Part shown: one piece after another, positions 23,022-34,779 of the stretch
Layout of the letters: every line of letters begins with the position of its first letter
How positions within the stretch are numbered: position 1 is the first letter of the stretch
Source of the DNA: Diplodia intermedia
Taxonomy: Eukaryota > Ascomycota > Dothideomycetes > Botryosphaeriales > Botryosphaeriaceae
Length of the DNA: 64,000 bases
Direction of reading: 5' to 3'
Assembly (NCBI GenBank): GCA_021495925.1
Contig: JAKEKT010000012.1
Coordinates: forward strand, 186,001-250,000
Translations under genes and position numbers: made by a program
Notes under the pieces: generated by a model
What the model saw: only the letters and a program-made list of their open reading frames with translations
Database searches by the model: none
What the model was told of the DNA's origin: nothing

Positions 23022-24485
23022 ATGTCGTCGCCTAGATTCGCGGAGGAGCCCTCTCACGGCTCGCGCCCGGTTCCCGATACCGGTGCGGATTTCCACTCCG
23101 AACAACAAAACCTTGATCCCAATACGACGGATACCAATGGCACCACCACCCCGGCTTACTTCGGAGCGTCGACGAACGGCGCAAACACCCCTCCGGTTGC
23201 TGGCCAAGACTGGCCCGATAGATCCCGGCACGAACTCACTGCCTCGAACACCAGCCAAGTTGCACTCCACCTCTCCGAGCACAAGCTCAGCATCGACGAC
23301 GAGAAGTTTGACATGGGTTCCGACGAGGAGGGCGGCGCGCCCAGCAAGGTGTCCCTGAGAGAACGTCTCTCGCACGTCACGTGGGCTTGGTTCACCACCA
23401 GCATGAGCACCGGCGGCCTCGCACTTGTGCTTGGGTCATCCCCCAAGACATTCCCCGGGCTCGAGGAGATCGGAAAGACCATCTTCATCTTCAACATCGT
23501 TCTCTTCGTCTTCCTGTCCATGGCTATCGCAGCTCGTTTCGCCATGTGCCCGCAGGCCTTCCGCAACTCCCTCCTCGACGGCCACGAGGGCTTCTTCATG
23601 CCCTGCTTCTTCCTCACCATCTCCACGATGATCAACAACGTTCAAATATACCTGGTTCCCGGCGTAGAGGAGTTCCTCGAAAAGGTCATGAGAGACGTGT
23701 TTTGGGGATACATCGCCGTCACCCTCTCCCTGGCCGTCGGCTTCTACTGGTTCATCTGGACGACGCCCGAGATCAACAACAAGCTTCACGCGGACAAGAT
23801 GGGCCCTGGTTGGATGCTTCCCATCTTCCCCATCATGTTGTCCGGTACGATTTCGCAAGTGGTCGGCGCCGCCCAGCCAGCCGAGGACGCCATGCCGATC
23901 ATTGTGGCTGGCATCGCATTTCAGGGACTGGGCTGGTTCGTCGCCTCCTGTTGCTCGACCATTTGGATCTACAGGCTGTTCCGCACGGGGCCGCTGCTGC
24001 CCAACGTGCGTCCGGCCATGTTCATGCTGGCGGGCCCGCCGTCGTTCACGGCGCTGGCGCTCATCGGCAACGCCAACGCACTCCCCGAAGACTACCACTA
24101 CTTCGTGACGCACCCGATGGCCAAGGAGATTCTTGTCATCGTCGGAACGTGGGCGGCCATCTTCCTCTGGGCTCTGGCCTTCTGGTTCTTCCTCATCGCG
24201 GTCGTGGCGTGCCTGGCGGCCATCCCGCGCATGTCCTTCGCGGTGCCGTGGTGGGCGTTCGTCTTCCCCAACGTCGGCTTCACGGTTGCCACGATCAAGA
24301 TCGGCACGGAGCTCGAGAGCGAGCCCATCATCTGGCTCGGAACGGTCATGATTGCGTTCTTGGCTGTCATGTGGCTTTTCGTTGGCGCGGCGCAAATCAG
24401 GGCCATCCGCTTGAAGCTGGTGCTCTACCCCGGCAAGGACGAGGATGCGCACCAGCCGCAAGTGGCCGGGGAGCACCCGCACTAA
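23022..24485 (+). CDS. C4-dicarboxylate/malate transporter, TDT (Mae1/SLAC1-like) family
   Basis: Single exon, 487 residues from the ATG at 23022. About 115 hydrophilic residues come first, then about ten hydrophobic helices with TDT-family hallmarks: HVTWAWFTTSMSTGGLAL, NIVLFVFLSMAIAARF, FMPCFFLTISTMINNVQIY, FPIMLSGTISQVVG, IYRLFRTGPLLPNVRPAMFM and VPWWAFVFPNVGFTVATIKI. Fission yeast Mae1 takes up malate and other dicarboxylates by proton symport. Some fungal relatives export organic acids, and the related Ssu1 group exports sulfite. The N-terminal helix signature fits the malate-type branch better than Ssu1, but the substrate is not certain. The same frame is open to an upstream ATG at 23013 or earlier, but the region before 23022 looks like UTR. 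Confidence 0.87.
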   Translation: MSSPRFAEEPSHGSRPVPDTGADFHSEQQNLDPNTTDTNGTTTPAYFGASTNGANTPPVAGQDWPDRSRHELTASNTSQVALHLSEHKLSIDDEKFDMGSDEEGGAPSKVSLRERLSHVTWAWFTTSMSTGGLALVLGSSPKTFPGLEEIGKTIFIFNIVLFVFLSMAIAARFAMCPQAFRNSLLDGHEGFFMPCFFLTISTMINNVQIYLVPGVEEFLEKVMRDVFWGYIAVTLSLAVGFYWFIWTTPEINNKLHADKMGPGWMLPIFPIMLSGTISQVVGAAQPAEDAMPIIVAGIAFQGLGWFVASCCSTIWIYRLFRTGPLLPNVRPAMFMLAGPPSFTALALIGNANALPEDYHYFVTHPMAKEILVIVGTWAAIFLWALAFWFFLIAVVACLAAIPRMSFAVPWWAFVFPNVGFTVATIKIGTELESEPIIWLGTVMIAFLAVMWLFVGAAQIRAIRLKLVLYPGKDEDAHQPQVAGEHPH

Positions 24486-27400
24486 AGGAGTTGGAGCGGG
24501 GAAGGGAGAGGCGACTAGCTAAGGGGTAGCGGGATGTGGGGTGTGGAGTGTCGTTGTGTTTCTTGCTTGTTCCTCTTCGGCCCTCGGGCCTTTCTTAGGT
24601 GCATTTCCTGTTTCGGGCCTTGGACTTCTTCCTCCGAGGCCTATTCCACATTCGCTTCTCCATACATCTGTTAGATGGATACAGTCCTATACTTTTTTCC
24701 TCTTCCAATTTTCACTCACCTCAGCCGTAGAGAGACATAGACACAGCGCAGGCGCAGGCGTTCACAGGCGAAAAAAGGGATACGGGCATACGATAGACAG
24801 ACTCTACTATTAGGACAGACCAAAAACGGTTATTTGCGATCTTCAGTTCCATGCTTCCAACCTTGCTTGATCACGTTAGCCGGGTTCCGGAAGAGGCAGC
24901 GCCACAAATTTGCGACCACAGGTGCAATACGGGAGGCGGCAGCTAAACCGGAAGCAGGCGAAAGGAGTTCTCACCGGTTACTCTACGGGTATTGCGATCT
25001 GCCCCTACAGCCAAGAAGGCAGCGCGATCTCTCATGTTTGGCGAAGAGCCGCCAAGGACCCTTCTGCTTCTTGGAGCGTTTCGCGGCAGCGACGATCGCC
25101 ACAGGGACGCGTACCACACTTTTCCAGACCCTTCTCCTGTCGCTCGTTCAGGGAGGTACCTGTCGCGCGCCTGCACTGCCGACCTAGTTACGTCGCTTGC
25201 TCGTGTCTGCAGTCTTGACGTGGGCGGCCGGACACAGGCCCGAGAGGCGTGCCATGAGGCCTTGCATCATCGTGCGTTGCCGCGCCGGGGCCACCGCGGG
25301 CGAGTGGCTGGCCCAGCATCGCCACAGTGCGTCCTCGTCACGATGACAACGGTCGCCGTTGCGAGGCCAGGCGGCAGCACTGTGATTTGTGCGTGGCAGG
25401 GAAGCAAAGGCGCGCGCTTCGGGCTAAGATGATGAAGGAGTTCTGGAACATGGACGCTCTGGGACGTGGGACAGGCCGAGTCAGAAGGCGAGATCTTATC
25501 TTGCAGGTCGCTGTCGTATGTTTCAGCGGCAGGCAATCGACAGCCCTCGCTTGGCCTGCAGCTGCAGCAGTCGCACCAATCGGCAGCGACGCCACGGCGC
25601 GTCGCAGACACAAAAGCACGCCCGCACCCTTGAAACCCACAACACCACGCCAAGCCCCCCCAGCAGCACGGCTGGCTCGCCCTCCACTCCGCCCATCCAC
25701 TCGTCCACCCCCGCTGCGGTCGCCAAGAGCCATGGAGGACCCACAGGGCGGTGCATGATGCGGCCGCCGCCCCGCGGCCAGCGCGCGCACACACGTCGCT
25801 ATCTCAACCCCATGGAGCGCAGCTGCCCTCCCGCGCAGCCACACACCTGCCAAATTAGCCTTTTCATGCGACAAAGCCATGGTCGCCCGTCTCAGCGCTG
25901 GCGAGGGTTGGCATCGACGCACTGATGCGCGCCGCAACTTGGGCGCCTCTTTGGGATGCAATTGCGCAACTCCCACCGGCAGTGATCCCAATATCCCATC
26001 TCATCCCAGCGCATCCATCCCGGCGCCTCCGCCGCCACGCTGGTCCGGCTCTTTGCCTTCCCTGCTTCCCGCCGCCCCCTTTTCCAACATGCCCGCCAAG
26101 CAAGCCCGTCGAAGCGCCCCGCCCGGCCTACTATAGCGCACTCCTTCACCAACCACACCCTCAATCCAACCACCAGCCCAACACCACCGTCGATCGGTCG
26201 GTCCTGTGACAGTTGCCCGTACATGCGTTGACGGACACCTCACTGCCGGACCCACAATACTTGCGGAACTCCCTCACATTCTGCAACCGCATTCTTTTTT
26301 TTTCTCCCCCTCGTATTCCCTCCCCTCTGTTCTCTCTTATTCTCTTGTCCCTCTGAAGCCGCGTCACTACGTAACCCACAGACACGCCTGGACCCCCTTT
26401 TAGGAATCTTTCACTGCCCGCCCGCCCGGCGCATCTTACATGTGCCTAGCGCAAGTGCGTCCGGCTTCCAAGACTTTTATCTTGGCGATTTTCCGGCGGC
26501 ACCGCCGCACTTGGCAGCACACCGGATGACGGAGACCCAGAGAAAATACTTTCCGTCCGTTTGAGGCTTGAGGCGTCCGGACGCCTTGTTGACCCATCCA
26601 TTGAATGAAGAGAGGCAGAGAGCAAAAATAGCGCAGAGAGATTTGCGTCAGTGGCAGGCGCGCAAGGTCGGCTGTGCTGTGGTTTGATGCGCGTAAGTTC
26701 CGGTTGCAAAGTTGAAAAAGAATCGCGCTGCTTCTGCGTCCTTGTTGGTCGTCCTAATTACTTCTTTTCCCCCCTCATTCCCTCTGATTGTCCGTCGGTG
26801 GTTGAGGTCTCGCGGACGCTGCATACGATGGCCCCACTCGGAGGCGGCGGCGACGACGAGGTCGGGCACATCGTGAGGTAGGCAACGACGCCCAACCCAC
26901 CCAACAATCGATCAAACCGGACCTCCGATGCATGGATGGAGATAGACCTCTCGGAGGGTTTTTGCTCAACGTCGGGACCTAAGCGCGCAACGGCGTCGCC
27001 GTGAGACAGCGGGCAACCAGTTGGTGGCTGCAGGCCCGAACTGCCACCCGTTGCGGCTTTTCCCCATCCTCTTTCTCTTCTTTGTTGTGCCCTTGTTGGT
27101 GGGTCTGAGTAGATGAAGCTCGACACGATGGTAGCGCCGCAGATGATGCCCTTGCAGTCGATTAACTGGCATCAAGAGAAGGGTTGCAGGGTGTATGCGA
27201 ATGCCTGCCCTGCTACGAACACAAGACACACACATGCACGCCCAGCGCCCGCCCAGCCGACTATTCCTTCCCGCCTCTCCACCTTTTTCTTGGCCTCGAT
27301 CGTATGCTGAGCCTGAGGTATAGGGCTTGATTCAGCCAAGATGGTGCTTGTCGCACCTTCGAACCTGGGTGTTTTACGTTATCGGCCGTTGCGATCTCCG

Positions 27401-29196
27401 TCTCTGTCTTGGTAACCGGCTTGGTCCAGAGTGTAGTCTGCATACTGCAGTCCCTACGAGTCCCTGCGAGACGCGACCTCCGGAGGAGTACGGTGCTGTC
27501 TGAGACATAGGTTGGTGTTGTGATTCTCCGACGGGCAATAGGAGCTTTCTCTTCCCTTTTCTCGTCCTCCTTTGCCGCCTATCCTCGTTTCTCTTGCTTT
27601 CATTGCTTTCGTAGACACCGGATTGTAAGGGCCGAGACTTCGTCGCGCCTACATCCAGTCTATTTTCTCCCCAACTTGGTCGTTGTGGCCTTCGTTCCGA
27701 TTCCGGCGGGACCTGAGTTTCTCTTGGCTACTTCCTGCCACCCTCCCAGCCATTGAGACCCGAGTATCGGAGCACGCCTTTAAGGGGGTTCGGAGTGATG
27801 GTGGAGAGTATCCATCCACGACGCGGGCGGGCGGGCATCAACAACGCACAAGAACGAGACAATAGCTCGGCGTCGCCGGTGGGATGCGGGAATGCATGTT
27901 GTTTCGATTTACTACCGCATGTGGGGCCTGGTTTTTTCTTGTTGTTGTTCTCTCTTGCAAAGAGACGAGAATGAAAGGTGGGTACGTACAACCCGCAGAG
28001 CTCCGGTGAGAGCTCCGCTTCTCCTTTTGGGAGGAGAAAAATTGTTCGTCAGGCTGCTACTGTCGTGCCTGACCAAACTTTTGTGGGCCGCAGAGGCGGG
28101 CATTTTAGAGAGATGCAAAGGTTGCTGGGCATCGTCACATGGCCAAGAGGTTGGCCCTCTTGTTTTCTTGGCTGTCAATCAATCTGCTTCCCGCCCAGTC
28201 TTGCACGGCCAGATGTGGCCCAGACGCCGTTTCTGATAGCGCGAAGGTGACACTCCACTTCAAGCGAGCCGTCTTGCGCAATTTTATCGTTTCTTTGCGG
28301 GCTCCTGTGCCGGTTGAGAGAACCAACTTGACGTTGAGGCTTCCGAGATCGGTCTCTGAAGTATTGCGACATTGATGCTACCAGGCATGCAGAGTCGAAG
28401 CAAGCATCCGGACGCAAATATCTGGGCAGACGCGACGATATGGACATCCCGACGGCCCCTTTACATCCTCTTCATGTCTGCTGAGAAGGCTGTTGCAAAA
28501 CTAATGGGAACCAACACAGTATGTACACACAAGCCGAGTCGAAAGTTTCACACGAAGCAGGTCGCATGTTCAGGACGCCCCCTTTGTCCTTTGCATCTTG
28601 CCGATGATCTCCGGACCGTCAATGGGGAACCGCAAACATGAAAACATTCGACCGGAGGAGGAAAAAACCCACAGAAAACGACGAACTACCATGACGTCGG
28701 CCCCATCATCAAACGACGTTGGCCAGGCCAGGCCATGCCGTGACCCGGGCCGGCCCGCAACTCGTCGGCGCCGGCGACAAGTTGGCCGACGAAAAAAAAG
28801 TAAGCAAAAGCAAGGGATGATCTTTATTTTTGTTTTTCTTCTTCTTCTCTGCTTAACACGTGAGGTATCGATCCACCACCTCTCACGCTATCACCTCATC
28901 ATCAACGAAAACAAAACCGGGAACCCGGGAATAAATCAACTGATCTCCCCCTTGGCTTTTCTCGGGTCGGCTCGGGCATCCGCTTTTGGCTGGGCCTCTG
29001 ATGTGATTTGGGAGAACGTGAGAAAATAATCGAGAAAATTTTAAGATTTGTTGGTGGTAGGTAACACGCCATTTTTTTTTTCTTTTCTTCTCTCCCTCCC
29101 TTCCTTCTCTTTTTCGTCGTTTTCTCTCTGACTCACAACTGGCGTGAGTATCCTCGATGCGTCGTCATCTTTTATTTGGTTGTTTCAAGATCTTCT

Positions 29197-29219
29197 CTGC
29201 CCCCTGCTAAAGGGGGCAG
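29197..29219. repeat. Perfect 9-bp hairpin
   Basis: Arms ctgccccct and agggggcag pair perfectly around a 5-nt loop (gctaa). There is no T-run like that of a bacterial terminator. The function is unknown. Confidence 0.6.
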
Positions 29220-30879
29220 GGTGATTTCGTCGGGCGTTGCAGGGTTGGTTGGGCTGGAATGGAGAGATGTATGAAGCTTTGGGGGATGGTCATGCACTTG
29301 GGGCTGTGCGCTGGCTCGAGGAGGATAACGAGGAGGTATACGTACGTACACACACGGCCGACAAGGCTGGCCGTAGGGAGCAGGTTGCTTCATGTCTCTG
29401 TGTCTACTCCAGCTTCCTTGATGGCGAGCTGCCCCGCGCTGTTGTGCGCATGCAAGATTCTCGTGAGGTGTGAAAGGTGAAACTCGCGATGTCCAGATCT
29501 ACACAGCCTGCTTGTTCGGCGCTGCAGGTGAGAGAAGCGTCATAGGTGGATGCGGTTTTGGCTGCGCGGCGGGCTCACGAGACGCATGCACAGTGTCAGG
29601 AAGAGGGGGTGCAAGGCATGAGATTGGTGCTGGACGGACGGCGGGGGAGGGGGCGAGGTTGGCGCGCCGGTCGAGTGGAAGAGGGAGAAGGCTCTTCTAG
29701 GGAATGATAGTGGAGTGCTGCTGAGTTGATGGCATCAGGGCCGTGTGTGCGGGGAAGTCGGCGAGGCTGTGGTCAGCTCGAGAGGCTGCTCTGGCCAGAC
29801 ATCAAACGCATGCACGAAATGCCCGATGCGGGATTGCGGCGGTCGAACAACACCAATACCAGCCCTGGGATCAAGCTGATGCTTGTCTTGGCTCCTGCAC
29901 ATGTGTCGGATACCCCGCTTTCTTCAGACCGCGCAAAAGCGTTCTGAAAATTAAAGGAGCTCTGTTTTACGGCGTCATCCCGCACCGTTCCCATCTCACT
30001 TCCACTTCAGTTGTCTTTTAAAAAGTGAACATCTCGAGCACGTCATGCCTTCTCAGGTAGGCCAAAGCCAGCAGTCTACATCTTCAAGTTCTCAGAACAC
30101 AGGCAGGTATTCTACCCATTGCGCCCTTTTTCCCGAGCAAATATTGAACCCATGTCAGCGTTCAACAGCAATCTCGCACCCAAACATCTTCGTATTTTCA
30201 AAAAGATAGGGAAGACAGATCTACGAAAGATCCCTGGCCGAGAGATGCAGCTGGTTTCTCGAAAGGAGACAAAAATAAAGATCAAGAAACGGGACGTTAG
30301 TTCAAATGGTCATCGCGAGCGGTTTCGGCTTCTTGAATGAGAAAGAGTGGTCTGGTGGTCTCGAGTGAAGTCTGGGGCAGCTCGGAAAGTCAAATTCGAG
30401 TAAAGGTCAAGCTGAAGTTGGTCAACGTCGAGCTTTGAGAGCCGAATCGTGTCAAACGCTCATTTCGACAAAATCAGCGTTGTGAGCAACTTCTGAGCTC
30501 TTGTACGGATGGCAGAAGATGCCTGTGGATGCCACAAGGAATTGGCATCAATTGAATGATAGCAATCTTCCGTGTGTAGGCGTGCTGGTTACGTGTCATC
30601 GGCAATACTCTATCCAAAAGCTCTGAAAGAATTCTCATAGCGTAATACCCCTGTGCACTGTTAACAGGATGCGCAGGACAGTACGAAGTATGATACAGAT
30701 CAGTTTCAATGAACGCGACAGCATCTGCGAAATGGTCATGCGGCCATACGCCACTGATATCAGCAAAGCCATCATGCAGCTTATTGCCAACGCACGCATG
30801 TCTGGGCCAAGCTGACTGTGATCGAAGAACATAAGAGCAGCTCCCCTCCGTTCCAACTTCCTTCGAGCATGCACCCCCC

Positions 30880-30913
30880 CACACCCACACACACATACAC
30901 ACACACACACAGC
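30880..30913. repeat. CA dinucleotide repeat
   Basis: An interrupted (CA)n tract with short C runs, seen directly. Confidence 0.85.
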
Positions 30914-31778
30914 GCCCGGAGAGCACTTACCAGCACGCCACTGAGCTCAAGCGCCACGTTCCGCCCACCCGATTTCAAAACCATTCCCCACCATCCACAT
31001 CGGTAAGTGTAAAGCCTGATCTAGCCGCGGTGATGCCCCGGTATTTACATTCGTCGATAAAGGGTTCTCCATCGACGTTCAGCCTGAACAACATGCCTCC
31101 TGTTGCTAATGGCGAGGTGACTTATACTCTAAACTCGGAGGAATGGCCGCGAAACTGCGCATGACCTCCGCCCAAGCACTTGCATGATTTGAACAAAGTC
31201 TTACGAGTTGCATACTCCACGACATCCGATACGGCATCATTCGATTCGCACAGTTTCAAATAGCTGTCTGAGGGGGTTTTCTTTTCAGCTAGTTCACAGT
31301 TGATCCGGCGTCAAAGGGATCTGAAATCGTCATCCTCAAATAACAATCATTGCTAAAGTCTCCACGAGTTTCTTGATTGAAAAGTGACGACAGAAGGAGA
31401 GATTGAGCCCAAACGCTGAAGAAGACATTCTAAGCCAAGCCGTTCAAACATGACCAATTACAGGCCGCCTCTCTTCTGTATTTTCTTAAATCGGCCCTGT
31501 AGCTCTCTCTCTCTCTGCCTTCGCGATCATGGCTTTGAGTACTCACGAGGCCGACCAAACTCAAGCGGTGCTTCAGACCGACCTCCCCACACACTCAATC
31601 CAGACACAAAATGGCAAAAGTTTGATGAACCAGAGTTCAGTATACAGTATCTTTCATGCAACCACGCAAAGCATTCCCTACGTCTAATTTTACACCCCAC
31701 CCCACCCAAAAACGCCTGCCTATCACACCCACCAAACTAGCAGAAACCCCATTGACTACCTACGTCATCCAGATGCCA

Positions 31779-31812
31779 CCCCCCCCCCCCCAAAAAAAAA
31801 AAAAAAAAAAAA
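31779..31812. repeat. Adjacent C13 and A21 homopolymers
   Basis: Thirteen C followed directly by 21 A, about 50 nt beyond the stop of the minus-strand transketolase and probably inside its 3' UTR. The exact lengths may be affected by sequencing error. Confidence 0.85.
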
Positions 31813-31859
31813 CACAACCAACAACAACAACGACGAAAGAATGCCTCGACACTACTCCA

Positions 31860-34144
31860 TCACAACTCCACAAACTCCGACCTCAAAAGCTCGTCTTCCT
31901 TCAAACTCTCGAGATACCCCACCACCTTCCCCACCAGCGCCTCCTTCCCGAAGCCAAAGTACTCGTACGCGTGCCTGCCGGGCAAGCTCTTGCCGAAGCC
32001 CTTCATGCAGACGGCGGCGTCGGCGTAGCGCTCCCAGCCGTTGGCGGCGTACGGCTCGATGACGACGGCGGGGACGCCCCTGTGGCGCTGCAGCGTGTCG
32101 CGCCTGTACCGCGCGCTCTGTTGCTCGAAGAGGCGCTGGCACGGGAACGACACGACGCGGGCCTTGATGATGCCGCCCGACGACGACTCCTCCCTGAGGG
32201 CGGCCGCGACGTCGAGGGCGAAGCTCAGCTCGGCGCCGACGCCGATGAGCGTGACGTCGGCGTCGGCCACCTCCTCGAGCACGTACGCGCCCCGGGCGAC
32301 GCCGTCGCGGCGCGTCTGCGCGAGCTGCGGGAGGGCGTGGCGCGACGTCGAGATGATGGACGACGAGCGCCTGGCCTCGATGGCGGCCGCCCACGCGCCC
32401 GCCGCCTCCTCGCTGTCGCCGGGCCGCATGTACAGCAGGTTGGGCATGGCGCGGTACAGCGCGGGCAGCTCGACGGGCTGGTGCGTCGGCCCGTCCTCGC
32501 CCATGCCGATCGAGTCGTGCGTGGCGGCGTGGATGACCTGCAGGTGCTGCAGCGCGCCCATGCGCACCGCGGGCGCCGCGTAGAGGTAGAACATGAAGAA
32601 GGAGCTGGTGACGGGGATGATGGTGTTGGGCGCGAACGCGGCGAGGCCGTTGGAGATGGCGCACATGGCGTGCTCGCGCACGCCGTAGTGGATGTAGCGG
32701 CCCGCGTAGGTGCCGTTGATGCCGCAGGCCGTCTTGCGCTCCGGGTGCTGGAAGTCCTCCTTGCCCTTCCAGATCATGTTGACCGAGGGGGAGAGGTCGG
32801 CGGTCCCGACCATGAAGTTCTTGATGCTCTGGGCAATGGGGTTGAACACCAGTCCGGATGATGCACGCGAGGCAGTAGGCTTGTCTGGGAACTGGGCCGG
32901 GATCAGGTCCTTCCAGTTGGCAGGTAGCTCGCCCTTTACCCGCGCTTTGAACTCGTTGGCCAGCTCGGGGTGCGCCTCGCTGTACTTGGCCACCTGCTCA
33001 TTCCACTCCTGGACGTACTTCTCACCGCGGCTAGGGCACTCGGCGAAGAAGTCACGGACGGTGTCGGTGATGACAAAGTGCTCCTCCGGGTTGAAGCCAT
33101 AGACCTTCTTCATGTTTGCAACATCATCCTTGCCAAAGGCAGCGCCATGGGCGGTAGCGTTACCGGCGACGGCACTGCCGACACCAATGATGGTCCGTAC
33201 GTTGACAAAGGTAGGCTTGTCAGTAGACTTCTTCGATTGCTCGAGCGCCTGGACGATCCCCTCAATGTCGAAGCAACCATCCTCGATGTCGATAACATCC
33301 CAGCCGCACGCGCGCATCTTAGCGTTGACATCCTCGCTGTTGGTCAGGTCCACAGAGCCGTCGCAGGTGATCTGATTGTTGTCGTAGATGACGGTCAGGT
33401 TGTTCAGCTTCAAGTGGCCAGCCAGCGAGATGGCCTCGAGGCCAACGCCCTCCTGCAAACACGCATCGCCAACCATGCACCAGGTGTGGTTCGAGACAAC
33501 ATCATGGCCGGGTCTGTTGTAGGTGGCGCCAAGGTTCTTGGTGGCCATGGCCAAGCCGACGGCGTTGGCAACTCCCTGGCCGAGGGGGCCGGTGGTAACC
33601 TCGATTCCCTCGTGCTCGATTTCGGGGTGGCCGGGGCAAAGCATGTCTTCGCGGTTGGAGTGGTAGGATTTGAGCTGGTCGAAGGTCATGGCCTTGTAGC
33701 CAACCAGGTGGTTGAACGTGTACTGGAAAAGGCACGTGTGCCCTATGCAAAGTCAGCATCATTGTGGAATTGCGTGTTGGGAAACACACCGTTGGAGAGG
33801 ACGAAGCGATCGCGGTTGAAGAAGTCCGGGGAGTGCGGAGCGTAGCGCATCACGTACTTCCACAGGGAGATGCCGATGGCAGCCATGCCAATTGCTCCTC
33901 TGCGCACAACCGTCAGCCGTCAGATGGCCGCATTGATCTCGGCGAGGGCTGCTCACCCCGGGTGGCCACCGCCGAACTGTTGGCAAAGATCCGCAATCAA
34001 CAGGCGGAAGCACTTCAAAACATGATCGTGCTCGGGCGACAGCTTTGCGACCGACTTTGCCTCCAGCTTTGCCTCCTTGATGACGCCGTCGACGACATTC
34101 TTGCCGTAGTCGGTGCTGCCGTTGACGCCGTTGGTAACCGCCAT
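31860..34144 (-). CDS. Dihydroxyacetone synthase-type transketolase
   Basis: Exons 34144-33957, 33899-33790 and 33742-31860 (introns 57 and 47 nt) encode 726 residues. Thiamine-diphosphate transketolase motifs are complete: GGGHPGGAIGMAAIG, FVLSNGHTCLFQYTF, VTTGPLGQGVANAVGLAMA, GDACLQEG (about 191-198) with YDNNQITCDGSVD, GVREHAMCAISNGLAAF and THDSIGMGEDGPTHQP. The CPGHPEIEHEGIEVTTGP stretch and the long N-terminal block match dihydroxyacetone synthases (formaldehyde transketolase: xylulose-5-phosphate plus formaldehyde gives glyceraldehyde-3-phosphate plus dihydroxyacetone) better than the housekeeping enzyme. The C-terminus ends FVEL, not a canonical peroxisomal PTS1, unlike methylotrophic yeast enzymes. 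The gene is divergent from a polyol dehydrogenase. The formaldehyde acceptor role is family-based inference. Confidence 0.87.
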
Positions 34145-34779
34145 CGCTGCCGAGGGTATCTTCCGAACAGACGGAGAAAAGAGAGGGGAAAGAAGAGAAA
34201 CGAAGCTGCGGAGACGGCGATGGAGCAGGGGAACAGTGACTTCAAGGGAATCCTGCTGAAATATAGCCGTTGACTCCGCGGGGCCCAGGTGTAAGGCGTT
34301 GGTTATTTCCTCCGCCGAGGCGTCCGGCGCGCGCATTTCCCTGGATTGGTTGCACACTGCCATGGCCTGCGCTGCAAAGAGAAGGCAGACGGCGGCGCTC
34401 CTGCTGTGTTTGGGCATGGCGGGTGCGCCGGACGCGCGCCGGACTGCCTCGCCGGGCAAGCCGGGCGGGTGCTTACACTTGCCCCTTTCGTCTACCCCAC
34501 ATTCCACCCGCTTTTGTGCCGTGGGGCAGCCGGTGTGTAGAGGCACCAACTGGGCAAGCCGTGCCATTCTTGCTGCAAGCCGGACCAGTTCCACCGCAGA
34601 GCAGCAGCAGCAGCAGCAGCCCAAGGCCCAGCCTGGATGTCGGATAACAAAACTCATCATGGCGGCTTCCGCCCCGAACGTCTTTCCCCCTTTCCCTATT
34701 TTTCCCTCTCTCTAGCCATCCCCGTCACTTTCTTGTTCGGTGTGCATATTGCTCATCTCCCCTGCTCCCACCAACCGTC
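34145..34779. promoter_or_regulatory. Shared divergent promoter of the transketolase and polyol dehydrogenase
   Basis: A 635-nt region separates the two start codons. It contains at least one GC-rich CreA-like hexamer (gcgggg near 34277) and a (CAG)n tract near 34602-34620. No TATA box is evident. Co-regulation is inferred from the layout only. Confidence 0.4.

Larger units (their letters stand above)
24486..31859. other. 7.4 kb region without a supported protein gene
   Basis: This lies between the 3' ends of the transporter (plus) and the transketolase (minus). Open frames are short (the longest about 217 codons, at 25338-25991 minus) and overlap on both strands, and their products are Arg/Pro/Ala-rich with no domain. 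Several pyrimidine-rich tracts occur (about 26285-26345, 27540-27615, 29070-29130), of the kind found in fungal 5' UTRs and introns. Also present are a CA repeat at 30880-30913, a C13-A21 homopolymer at 31779-31812 and a hairpin at 29197-29219. No tRNA was recognised. A long non-coding RNA or a gene with many short exons cannot be excluded. Confidence 0.45.

Noticed and set aside
23436..24482. Long minus- and plus-strand frames across the transporter
   Set aside because: Shadows of the transporter. They are Arg/His/Gly-rich and lack membrane segments.
27340..27385. Possible tRNA T-arm (ttcgaacc core)
   Set aside because: The flanking bases cannot form the 5-bp T stem, and no matching A box or acceptor stem is present.
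29197..29219. Bacterial-type terminator
   Set aside because: Eukaryotic context and no T-run after the stem.
31860..34144. Housekeeping transketolase
   Set aside because: The block around GHPEIEHEGIEVTTGP and the N-terminal region fit dihydroxyacetone synthases better than the pentose-phosphate enzyme.
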